A stretch of 14,852 nucleotides of DNA from Eubacterium sp. (lineage in GTDB: Bacteria > Bacillota > Clostridia > Oscillospirales > Acutalibacteraceae), in assembly GCA_029052085.1 (NCBI GenBank), contig JAIDJS010000361.1:6047-20898 (forward strand). The letters run 5' to 3'. Both the position numbers and the translations under genes were made by a program. The notes under the pieces were generated by a model. That model saw only the letters and a list, made by a program, of their open reading frames with translations. It was not told the origin of the DNA and searched no databases. Shown here piece by piece: positions 7,123-14,852 of this stretch (position 1 is the stretch's first letter; each line of letters begins with the position of its first letter).

Positions 7123-7142
7123 TTATGAATGAGAGAAACCTT

Positions 7143-8849
7143 ATGAATATATTATTTAAGCTGAAATATGAAGCAGACGGAAAACAGTTTACAGCTGATT
7201 CTGTTTGCACAGAGCATTTTACATTGAATGTTAAAAATACAGACAACAAATTAAATGTAAGCATTAACCCAAAAACAGAAATCAAAATAACGGAATTTTC
7301 CGTTAAATATCCTTATCATTTTAAGGCTGATGACAGAATTTATGTAAATGGTTATCAGAGCTGGACGGATAGCTTTGAATATGAACCTGACGGACAGATG
7401 CAGGAACTGTCAAAGCTGACAGAGTTTTTAGTTACCAAGTCACCGCTGAAACATATCGGTTTCAGCAAATCCGGCGATACCCTTTTTCATCAATTTCCAC
7501 GAAAAAGCGGAATTTTTTATGGTTGGTCTTATGCCTATGTAAGAAACGGAAATAAGATTAATCTTTTCGGTTCTTTAAGTGAAAGATGCGGATACACAAT
7601 TATAACTTTTGATACAGGCAAGAATTGTATATTCATCAGCAAGGATTTAGAGGGTGTATCCTACAATGATGAAACTGAACTGCTGTCCTTTACATTCATA
7701 AGTGACGAGTATGACAAAGCCTTTGATTTGTATTTTGAGCAGATGGGTGTTCAGTGCCGTGAAAAGAAAAGAAGAACGGGATACACTACTTGGTATAACT
7801 ACTATGGCAATGTAAATGAACAAGTTGTTTTGCGTGATTTAAACAGCATTTCAAAATTGGATACAACGATTGATTGCTTTCAGATTGATGACGGCTATCA
7901 GAATGCAATCGGTGATTGGCTTGATACAGATAAAAAGAAATTCCCAAGCGGTATGAAAAGTCTTGCCGATAATATTCATAAAAACGGTATGCTTGCAGGC
8001 TTGTGGCTGGCACCGTTTGCAGGCACGAAAAAATCAAGGCTTTATAAAGAGCATAAGGATTGGTTTATTAAAGATAAAAATGGTAATCCATACAAAACAG
8101 GTCACAACTGGGGAGGCTTTTACTCCCTTGATATCTATAATCCCGATGTTCGTGCTTATCTGAAAAAGGTTTTTGATGTTGTGCTGAACGATTGGGGATA
8201 TGATTTAGTAAAGCTTGATTTCCTTTATGGTGCCTGCGTTCTTCCTATGCACAATAAATCGCGCGGTGAAATTATGTGTGATGCAATGGATTTGCTTCGT
8301 GAATGCTGCGGCGATAAATTGATTTTAGGCTGCGGTGTTCCGTTGATGCCGGCTTTTGGTAAGGTGGATTACTGCCGTATAGGCTCGGATATTTCCCTTG
8401 GCTGGAAACCGAGAAAGCATGCAATCCGTGAAGAGGTATCTACTACCCACGCTGTTTGCAATACAATTTTCAGACGTCACCTTGACGGCAGAGCGTGGAT
8501 GAATGACCCTGATGTATTTCTCCTGCGTGATAAGAATATAAAAACTGATTTTGAGCAAAGAAAGCTGCTTGCAAGAATTAATTCTGTTTTCGGCAGCCTG
8601 CTGTTTATTTCAGATAATATTGATGAATATAACAGTGCTCAGCTTAAGGTTTTAAACGAAACATTTGCACAAAAAAACATTAAAATCCATCGTGCCGAGT
8701 TTGTTGGGCAGGATATTATAGAAGCAGAATATACGGAAAACGCAATAGAATGCAAATTAAAATTCAATGCTATGACAGGAGAGCGTTATTCCTGGTTTCA
8801 AGGAGAAATATATGAAAAAGGTATTTGTTGTATCAAAAACACATCTTGA
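7143..8849 (+). CDS. GH36-type alpha-galactosidase (melibiase family)
   Basis: About 568 residues from the ATG at 7143, preceded by a weak GAGAG site 7 nt upstream; an in-frame ATG at 7125 lacks any RBS. There is no signal peptide, so it is cytoplasmic. The N-terminal beta-sandwich carries NGYQSW (residues 69-74), a hallmark of this clan. A TIM barrel follows with TTWYNYYG and FQIDDGYQ. The nucleophile is Asp359 in VKLDFLYGA and the acid/base is Asp416 in CRIGSDISLGW, the expected spacing and contexts for retaining alpha-galactosidases and alpha-N-acetylgalactosaminidases of GH36. Predicted reaction: release of terminal alpha-linked galactose or a related sugar. The specificity subgroup cannot be decided here. 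The 3' end overlaps the next gene by 38 nt, whose RBS lies inside this gene. Confidence 0.85.
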   Translation: MNILFKLKYEADGKQFTADSVCTEHFTLNVKNTDNKLNVSINPKTEIKITEFSVKYPYHFKADDRIYVNGYQSWTDSFEYEPDGQMQELSKLTEFLVTKSPLKHIGFSKSGDTLFHQFPRKSGIFYGWSYAYVRNGNKINLFGSLSERCGYTIITFDTGKNCIFISKDLEGVSYNDETELLSFTFISDEYDKAFDLYFEQMGVQCREKKRRTGYTTWYNYYGNVNEQVVLRDLNSISKLDTTIDCFQIDDGYQNAIGDWLDTDKKKFPSGMKSLADNIHKNGMLAGLWLAPFAGTKKSRLYKEHKDWFIKDKNGNPYKTGHNWGGFYSLDIYNPDVRAYLKKVFDVVLNDWGYDLVKLDFLYGACVLPMHNKSRGEIMCDAMDLLRECCGDKLILGCGVPLMPAFGKVDYCRIGSDISLGWKPRKHAIREEVSTTHAVCNTIFRRHLDGRAWMNDPDVFLLRDKNIKTDFEQRKLLARINSVFGSLLFISDNIDEYNSAQLKVLNETFAQKNIKIHRAEFVGQDIIEAEYTENAIECKLKFNAMTGERYSWFQGEIYEKGICCIKNTS

Positions 8850-10851
8850 TTTAGGCTTTACCGACTATGCAGAACATATCAGGCAAAAATATCTCAATTC
8901 CTTTATTCCTGATGCAATCAGTCTTGCTGAAAAGGTAAATACACCTGATAAAAAATATTTTGTATGGACAACAGGCTCTTGGCTTTTAAAGGAAATGCTG
9001 GATAATGCAGATAACCTACAAAAAGAAAAGCTTGTGAATGCCATTAAAAACGGTAATATTACTCCGCACGCAATGCCTTTTACAACCCATTCCGAACTGC
9101 TTGATTATGATACCTTTGACTATGGACTTTCCATAGTAGATGAGCTTGATAAAATCAGGGGCAGAAAAACCGTTGCAGCTAAAATGACGGATGTTCCGGG
9201 CCATACAAAAGGAATTGTTAAGCTTCTTGCAAAGCACGGAATCAAGCTTTTGCATATCGGCGTTAACGGTGTTTCCGCTATGCCTGAGGTACCCGCATGC
9301 TTTTTGTGGAAAAATGATGATTACGAAATTGCAGTTATTTATTCAGGCGACTACGGCGGAGCATTCAAATGCGATTTTATGGACGAAGTTCTTTATTTTG
9401 ACCATACACTTGATAATCATGGTGCGCCATCTCCCCAAAAGGTTATGGATAAGTTCAATAAAATTCAATCGCAGTTTCCTGATTATGAAATAACAGCAGG
9501 CGCTATGGACGATTTTGCCGATATTATCTGGGAGTATAAGGATAAGCTGCCTGTTTTTGAGGGCGAAATCGGTGATACCTGGATTCACGGTGCAGCTACT
9601 GACCCATATAAATCTGCCTCCCTTCGTGAGCTTATGCGCTTAAAGCGTCAATGGCTGAATGATGGCAGTATGGAGAAAAGCAGCAAAGAATATAATGCCT
9701 TTTCCGATGCACTTTTGTGTATTGCAGAACATACCTGCGGTATGGATACAAAAACCTATTTTGCTGATTACGAAAGCTATCTTAAGCCTGATTTTCAAAA
9801 GGCAAGAAAAAGGGATAAAATTATTATCCGGCATCCTTTCAGGGATTTTCCTTATAATATACTCAATATTATCAATAAAATCAGATTTAAAAGTTCCTAC
9901 AGCATTATTGAAAAAAGCTGGGCAGAACAGCGAGCTTATATCGAAAAAGCGGTTCATGCTTTGTCAGACACTCATAAGGTGCAGGCAATGTCTGCTCTTA
10001 AAAGGCTGATTCCTGCCAGTATAGCAGATGTATCAGAATATCAGCCGTATAGTAAACCATTAACGTTTTCTGATTTCGGATTTGAACTGAATGAATACGG
10101 CGGAATCGGTGCTTTTACATATCAAGGCAGTGAAATCATCAGGAACAATAATAAAGCATTGCTGGAATATCGTGTATATACAAGCAAGGATTATGATTAC
10201 TGGTTTAATCATTATTCCAGAAATATAGATGAAAACCGTGTTTGGGGATACCCGGATTTCGGCAGACCGCTTTTAAAATATGCTGACGGCAAATATCCGC
10301 AGGGCAGTTTTTATTACAAAATGAAAAGCGCTTATGTATGCGAAGAAGAAGCACAGATAAAAGTATTCGTAAATCTGAACTGCAGCAGTGAAATCTGTGA
10401 GAACGCAGGTGCACCAAGAGAGGCGCAGATTGTTTATACATTAAACAATGACGGACTTAAATTTGACGTTCTGTGGTGCGGCAAGGATGCCAACCGACTG
10501 ACGGAAGCCATTTTTCTTCATCTGTATCCGAATGCTGATGACTTTAAATTAGTAAAAATCGGAAGTCAGATTGATTATAACAGCACCGTGTCAATGGGCG
10601 GAAAAAACCTGCACGCAGTTGAAAAGTGCATAATGAAAAATGCTTTCGGCAATTTTGATTTTATCAATTATCATTCTCCGCTTGTATCCATCGGCAGAGG
10701 TAAAATACTTGAATATGATAATCAAATTGAAAATATAGAAAAAGACGGAATTTCTTATGTTCTTTATAACAATGTATGGGGCACAAATTTTCCGTTATGG
10801 TATGAAGATAACGCACGATTCTCATTTAAAATATCAAAAAACAAGGAGTAA
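8812..10851 (+). CDS. DUF5054 protein, probable GH38-like glycosidase
   Basis: 679 residues, no signal peptide, start set by AAGGAG (8800-8805) 6 nt upstream. The N-terminus KTHLDLGFTDYAEH, the TTHSE motif (His93), KMTDVPGHT (Asp127) and GDTWIHG (His259) match what I know of the DUF5054 family. The arrangement resembles GH38 alpha-mannosidases, where HxD near the N-terminus binds zinc and an Asp about 112 residues later, in a DPFGHS context, is both ligand and nucleophile. Here His11 and Asp13 precede Asp127 by about 114 residues, in DVPGHT. I infer a metal-dependent glycosidase acting on alpha-mannose or a similar sugar; the activity is not established. Residues from about 410 form a beta-rich C-terminal domain, also as in GH38. 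It lies between alpha- and beta-galactosidase-type genes, supporting a role in oligosaccharide breakdown. Confidence 0.75.
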   Translation: MKKVFVVSKTHLDLGFTDYAEHIRQKYLNSFIPDAISLAEKVNTPDKKYFVWTTGSWLLKEMLDNADNLQKEKLVNAIKNGNITPHAMPFTTHSELLDYDTFDYGLSIVDELDKIRGRKTVAAKMTDVPGHTKGIVKLLAKHGIKLLHIGVNGVSAMPEVPACFLWKNDDYEIAVIYSGDYGGAFKCDFMDEVLYFDHTLDNHGAPSPQKVMDKFNKIQSQFPDYEITAGAMDDFADIIWEYKDKLPVFEGEIGDTWIHGAATDPYKSASLRELMRLKRQWLNDGSMEKSSKEYNAFSDALLCIAEHTCGMDTKTYFADYESYLKPDFQKARKRDKIIIRHPFRDFPYNILNIINKIRFKSSYSIIEKSWAEQRAYIEKAVHALSDTHKVQAMSALKRLIPASIADVSEYQPYSKPLTFSDFGFELNEYGGIGAFTYQGSEIIRNNNKALLEYRVYTSKDYDYWFNHYSRNIDENRVWGYPDFGRPLLKYADGKYPQGSFYYKMKSAYVCEEEAQIKVFVNLNCSSEICENAGAPREAQIVYTLNNDGLKFDVLWCGKDANRLTEAIFLHLYPNADDFKLVKIGSQIDYNSTVSMGGKNLHAVEKCIMKNAFGNFDFINYHSPLVSIGRGKILEYDNQIENIEKDGISYVLYNNVWGTNFPLWYEDNARFSFKISKNKE

Positions 10852-10856
10852 AAATT

Positions 10857-13800
10857 ATGAAATACAGCATACATAGAAATTTGCATACTGATTTCAGTAT
10901 TTTTGAAGAAAACAAGCTTGAAGCAAGGAGCTATTTTATCCCGTTTTCATCTGTAAAAAAGCTTGCAGAAACCGACTATAAAAACGAAAGATATAAATCA
11001 GACCGCGTAACTATGCTCAGCGGAGAATGGGACTTTGCCTACTATGAAAAGCTAAGCTATGTTCCTGAAATATTTGATATGGATATTGCAGGCTTTGACA
11101 AAGCAACCGTTCCTTGCACATGGCAAAGAACGGGCTATGACCAGATAGCGTATATCAATACCCGTTATCCGTTCCCTAAAAAGCCGCCGCATATACCTGC
11201 TGATGTGGCAACAGGTATATACAGAAAATTTATTGATATAAAAAATGCAGATAAACGCCGTACACTCTCATTTTTAGGTGTGGCAGGTGCTGTTGCTGTA
11301 TATATTAATGGTGTGTATGTGGGCTACAGCGAAGGTTCACACAATACTGCTGAATTTGATGTTACTGCATTCTTGAATGACGGTTCAAACGAAATAGTTG
11401 TTGTTAACTATAAATGGAGCAACGGTTCGTATCTTGAATGTCAGGATATGTTCCGCGAAAACGGCATCTTCCGTGATGTGTTTATTACTGAATTTGAAAG
11501 CAGCTATATCAATGATTTTACCCTCCGTTCATCAAAGAACAGCAACGGCACATATAATCTTGATATTGATGTTGAGGGCTGTTTTGAAAAGAATACACGA
11601 ATCGAAATTAAATCAGCAGAAAAAGAGCCTGTTATCCGTGCTGCACTTTTGCCTGAAAAGAGTGTAAGCCTTTCAAATCTTGCTGTTGATGAGTGGACTG
11701 CCGAAACACCAAAGCTTTATGAATTAACAATGGTTCTATATAAGGATGATAAAGAGGTTGAAGCAATCCGCACTTATTGCGGCTTTAAGGATGTTGAAAT
11801 TCAGGGCGAGGTGTTCCTTTTTAACGGAAAAGCTATCAAGTTCAAGGGTGTAAACCACCATGATACCCATATGACAAAGGGCTATGCTATGAGCCTTGAG
11901 GATATGGAGTTTGATATTCAGCTGATGAAGGAATACAACTGCAACGCAGTAAGAACTTCCCACTATCCTCCTGACCCTGCATTTTTAACAATGTGCGATA
12001 TGTACGGTCTTTATGTTGTTGATGAAGCGGATATTGAAACCCACGGATTTTATGCAATTCCGCACAGCACATACAATCCGAACAGATTAAGCAATGATAT
12101 CAGCTGGGCATCACATTATCTTGACAGAGTTAAAAGAATGTACGGCAGAGATAAGAATCATCCAAGCATCACAATGTGGAGTCTTGGCAACGAGTCGGGC
12201 GGCTATAAGTGTCAGGATGTATGCTATGAATATTTAAAGAAGGTAAATCCTGAAATCCCTGTTCATTATGAGGGTGCAATCCGAAGCAAACGCTGGGCAT
12301 ATGATGTTGTGTCAAGAATGTACGGTACACCGGATTTGATGAGAAAAATCCTTAAGGGTACAGCAGGAAATAAATACAAAGGCAAACCCTTCTTCCAGTG
12401 CGAATATGCCCACGCAATGGGTAACGGCCCCGGCGGACTGGAGGAATATATGCAGCTGTTCTATTCTTCCGACCAATTTATGGGCGGTTGTATCTGGGAA
12501 TGGGCAGACCACAGCGTTTATGACGGGAATGCCAAGTATAAGTGGACTTACGGCGGTGACCATAACGAACCAATCCACGATGGCAATTTCTGCGTTGACG
12601 GTCTCTTCTATCCTGACCGTAAGCCGTCAAGCGGTGCACTGGAAATGAAGGTATGCTACAGACCGATAAGAGCAAAGCAGATTAATGGCAACATTTTTGA
12701 GCTTTGGAACACAAGAAGCTTTACAGATAGTTCTGATATTAAAATTGATTTTACTGTTTTAGTGAATGGAGAGAGTAAACAAACAGGTACTGTAAACAGT
12801 GTTGTTCCTGCTGATGCCAAGAAAAAGGTACAGGTTAATTCGGTCTGTTTCAATCAGACAGATAAAGATGTTTTTGTAAACTTTGTTTATACGGATAAAA
12901 ACAGTGGTAATGAAATTGCCACAGAGCAGATTATTGTTTCACAGGCAGAGCTTAAGAAAGCAAACAACCGGTCAAAATCTGCAGATATATCCGTTAAGGG
13001 AAATCTTATTCAGGTAAGCTTTGATAACGGCAGTGCTTTGTTTGATAAGAACAAAGGTCTTATCAGCTATGCGAAAAACGGCACGGAATATCTTAAAGCA
13101 AACCCGATTGATAAGGCAAACGGCTTTGTGCCGCATATTTACAGAGGCAGATTGGATAACGACCAGTATATGGTCATATTCTGGAAGATTATTGGTCTTG
13201 ATTGCGCACAAGCAAGATTTGTTTCATGTGAGGTAAAAAGCAAAGGAAGCCTTAAATATGTAAGTACAGTATATAACTTTGTAACAAGAGGTATCTTCGT
13301 TCTTGCAAAGGCACAGGTTGACTATTGCTTTGATATGAACGGCAAAATGACAGTCAGCACATCCCTTAAAAAGGTTTGTCCGCTGACAGATCAGCTTCCT
13401 AGATTCGGTGTTCATGCCGAACTTAAAAACGAGTTTGAGAATGTGAAGTATTACGGCAGAGGTCCGCTTGAAAACTATTCTGATTTTAAAGAGCATGCCC
13501 CGATCGATGTTTATGAAACCACTGTTACCGATATGGCACATAAATATATCAAGCCGCAGGATTCAGGCAACAGGGGCGATGTGCGTTACAGTGTGCTTGC
13601 CAATGAAAACGGCACAGGCTTGCAGTTCACAGCACTTGAAAAATATGTCAATTTCAATGCAAATCACTTTACACTTGAACAGCTGAAAAAAGCAAGGCAT
13701 ATTGAGGATTTGCCGGATACGGATACAACCTTTGTTGCAATTGACGGCTTTGTAAGAGGTACCGGTTCAGGCAGCTGCGGACCTATTCCGTCAAAGGAGC

Positions 13801-13871
13801 ATATGATTGATTTCGGTTATTTTAAACCGCTCCATTTCTCCTTTGAGGTTGAGTCTGTTGAAAATAAGTAA
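10857..13871 (+). CDS. lacZ: LacZ-type beta-galactosidase (GH2, five-domain)
   Basis: 1004 residues, close to the 1024 of E. coli LacZ, without signal peptide. AAGGAG at 10843-10848 is 8 nt upstream. The order is a jelly-roll domain (VPCTWQ at 85-90, then INTRYPFP), an Ig-like domain, and a TIM barrel with GVNHHDTH, VRTSHYPPDP and DEADIETHG. The acid/base is Glu446 in SLGNESG and the nucleophile Glu516 in FFQCEYAHAMGNGPGG, with GGCIWEWADH downstream. A second Ig-like domain follows, then the beta-galactosidase small-chain domain (GRGPLENYSD from about 866, then YIKPQDSGNRGDVR). Predicted reaction: hydrolysis of terminal beta-galactose from imported oligosaccharides. The substrate-loop motif NHHDTHM differs from the NRHEHHP form in E. 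coli LacZ, so preference may not be lactose. It begins 5 nt after the DUF5054 gene and ends 9 nt before the GH18 gene. Confidence 0.92.
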   Translation: MKYSIHRNLHTDFSIFEENKLEARSYFIPFSSVKKLAETDYKNERYKSDRVTMLSGEWDFAYYEKLSYVPEIFDMDIAGFDKATVPCTWQRTGYDQIAYINTRYPFPKKPPHIPADVATGIYRKFIDIKNADKRRTLSFLGVAGAVAVYINGVYVGYSEGSHNTAEFDVTAFLNDGSNEIVVVNYKWSNGSYLECQDMFRENGIFRDVFITEFESSYINDFTLRSSKNSNGTYNLDIDVEGCFEKNTRIEIKSAEKEPVIRAALLPEKSVSLSNLAVDEWTAETPKLYELTMVLYKDDKEVEAIRTYCGFKDVEIQGEVFLFNGKAIKFKGVNHHDTHMTKGYAMSLEDMEFDIQLMKEYNCNAVRTSHYPPDPAFLTMCDMYGLYVVDEADIETHGFYAIPHSTYNPNRLSNDISWASHYLDRVKRMYGRDKNHPSITMWSLGNESGGYKCQDVCYEYLKKVNPEIPVHYEGAIRSKRWAYDVVSRMYGTPDLMRKILKGTAGNKYKGKPFFQCEYAHAMGNGPGGLEEYMQLFYSSDQFMGGCIWEWADHSVYDGNAKYKWTYGGDHNEPIHDGNFCVDGLFYPDRKPSSGALEMKVCYRPIRAKQINGNIFELWNTRSFTDSSDIKIDFTVLVNGESKQTGTVNSVVPADAKKKVQVNSVCFNQTDKDVFVNFVYTDKNSGNEIATEQIIVSQAELKKANNRSKSADISVKGNLIQVSFDNGSALFDKNKGLISYAKNGTEYLKANPIDKANGFVPHIYRGRLDNDQYMVIFWKIIGLDCAQARFVSCEVKSKGSLKYVSTVYNFVTRGIFVLAKAQVDYCFDMNGKMTVSTSLKKVCPLTDQLPRFGVHAELKNEFENVKYYGRGPLENYSDFKEHAPIDVYETTVTDMAHKYIKPQDSGNRGDVRYSVLANENGTGLQFTALEKYVNFNANHFTLEQLKKARHIEDLPDTDTTFVAIDGFVRGTGSGSCGPIPSKEHMIDFGYFKPLHFSFEVESVENK

Positions 13872-13880
13872 GGAGATAGT

Positions 13881-14852
13881 ATGAAAAAGAGAATTATTAT
13901 ATCTGCAGTTTTGATAATACTGTGCCTTGCATTGATTATCGGTACAACTGCTTTTGCAGGTGACGGCTTTTCAGCTTTGCCGGGTCCTGCCGATTCAGAA
14001 AATTTAGCAGTTACACAGCTTGAAAGTATAGAAGATACCAAAGGCAAAGCAAGCGCCAAAAAAGCAGTTGATTCCGATACAAACACTGCGTGGAAATCCT
14101 CAGGCACAGCGGATTCGATTGTGCTTACATTTAAAGAAGAACAAATCTTTAACACAATTATTCTGCGGGAAAAGGGATGGAACATTAAAAAATTCGTTCT
14201 TTCTTATTATGATGAAACACCCGGCAATGCCCATTGGGAAAAATTCTATGAGCAGGATGCAGTGAATGATTATCGTTACTGTGCCTTTGATGCTGTTACG
14301 GCAAAGCAGATAAAGCTTGAAATTACCGAGGCAGACAGCATTTTTAAAATCAGAGAATTTGAAGTATATAATATTCCAAAAAAGGTTTGTGATAATGTTC
14401 GTGTTTCGGATTATGTGGTTACACCCCAGCTTGCCAACGGTGAAATTTTTGATCCTGAATCCGGCAATTATCTTTCCCCTGAATACTGTGATGTTGTCAA
14501 TCAGATTCATGTTATTGCATCAGCTAAATGGAATAATCAGGGCGAACTGGTTATACCTGATGGACTTACGGGTGATGAGCTTAAAGCGTCTGTTCAGAAA
14601 ATCAGGGATTTTTACGGCGAAAAACATGTTGACATTTTTGCTACGGTCTTCTTCAATGCCTGTGACCCTGATGTGGTTTTCTCTGAGCAAAAGGATACAG
14701 TAATTCAAAATACTGTTGATTTCCTGCTTGAATACGGTTTTGACGGTGTCAGTTATGACTGGGAATATCCAAACAAACAGCAATGGATTACCTTCAGTGA
14801 ACATCTTGTCAATTTGAAAAATGCACTTTCAAAACATAATCTTCTTCTGTCC
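13881..14852 (+). CDS. Exported GH18 glycosidase with N-terminal discoidin/CBM32-like domain (3' partial)
   Basis: 324 residues are visible before the window ends in frame. AAGGAG (13870-13875) overlaps the lacZ stop codon. Residues 1-26 are a signal peptide with a plausible cleavage site after AFA. Residues 45-170 look like an F5/8 type C (discoidin, CBM32-like) domain: AVDSDTNTAWKS, then IREFEVYNI at its end. This kind of domain often binds galactose, GlcNAc or GalNAc. From about 175 a GH18 barrel begins, and the catalytic strand reads FDGVSYDWEYP with Asp288, Asp293 and the acid Glu295. The canonical DxxDxDxE motif has Ser291 in place of the middle Asp. Predicted role: extracellular cleavage of beta-1,4-GlcNAc linkages, as a chitinase or endo-beta-N-acetylglucosaminidase. 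The domain order suggests binding to host or fungal glycans at the cell surface. Confidence 0.85.
   Translation, partial: MKKRIIISAVLIILCLALIIGTTAFAGDGFSALPGPADSENLAVTQLESIEDTKGKASAKKAVDSDTNTAWKSSGTADSIVLTFKEEQIFNTIILREKGWNIKKFVLSYYDETPGNAHWEKFYEQDAVNDYRYCAFDAVTAKQIKLEITEADSIFKIREFEVYNIPKKVCDNVRVSDYVVTPQLANGEIFDPESGNYLSPEYCDVVNQIHVIASAKWNNQGELVIPDGLTGDELKASVQKIRDFYGEKHVDIFATVFFNACDPDVVFSEQKDTVIQNTVDFLLEYGFDGVSYDWEYPNKQQWITFSEHLVNLKNALSKHNLLLS

Noticed and set aside
7125..7142. ATG at 7125 as start of the GH36 gene
   Set aside because: No Shine-Dalgarno sequence precedes it, whereas the in-frame ATG at 7143 has GAGAG at 7 nt. Only six residues differ, so the alternative is kept as possible.
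9640..10009. Open frames on both strands within the DUF5054 gene
   Set aside because: Shadows of the real frame. They lack ribosome binding sites and interrupt a gene that is continuous and conserved through this stretch.
14100..14510. Minus-strand open frame of 136 codons near the right end
   Set aside because: It is antisense to the discoidin/GH18 coding sequence and its translation (Ile, Asn and Phe-rich, no motif) is what an antisense frame of AT-rich coding DNA gives.
1..14852. tRNA, rRNA or CRISPR arrays
   Set aside because: No direct-repeat/spacer pattern, tRNA-like cloverleaf or rRNA-like sequence was recognised on either strand by reading.

Overview
This window is AT-rich DNA (roughly 40% G+C by eye). 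All genes lie on the + strand, tightly packed, with strong AAGGAG-type ribosome binding sites. Gene content and style (large cell-surface proteins, a ROK regulator, a GPH sugar symporter, many glycosidases without SusC/D partners) suggest a Gram-positive gut Clostridia bacterium of the Ruminococcaceae/Oscillospiraceae type. That placement is inference from protein families, not from a marker gene.

Region 1 (1-2779) is the end of a surface-protein operon. It holds the C-terminal part of a long repeat-containing protein with a C-terminal membrane anchor (open at the left edge) and a small N-terminally anchored extracellular protein of unknown function. Region 2 (2780-3268) is a non-coding boundary. 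It contains a 12-bp stem-loop, a clear intrinsic terminator, an unusual 110-bp nested inverted-repeat element, and a consensus promoter (TTGACA, 17 nt, TATAAT) followed directly by a perfect 12-3-12 palindrome that is probably the operator of the downstream regulator.

Region 3 (3269-14852, running off the right edge) is one apparent seven-gene glycan-utilisation operon. In order: ROK-family repressor without the family's zinc site, GPH-family sugar/cation symporter, exported metallophosphoesterase, GH36 alpha-galactosidase-type enzyme, DUF5054 protein that looks like a distant GH38 alpha-mannosidase relative, LacZ-type GH2 beta-galactosidase, and an exported GH18 enzyme with an N-terminal discoidin/CBM32-like domain (truncated by the window). 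Spacing is -38 to about +20 nt and no internal promoter or terminator was seen, so the promoter at 3197-3225 probably drives the whole set.

A reasonable working model, which is inference, has the exported GH18 enzyme (chitinase or endo-beta-N-acetylglucosaminidase type) and the phosphoesterase acting outside the cell. The GPH symporter would import small products, and three signal-less glycosidases (alpha-Gal, alpha-Man-like, beta-Gal) would finish degradation in the cytoplasm. That combination would fit foraging on host or dietary glycoprotein glycans. The sugar released or imported would relieve the ROK repressor from its palindrome. The substrate is not proven by the sequence.
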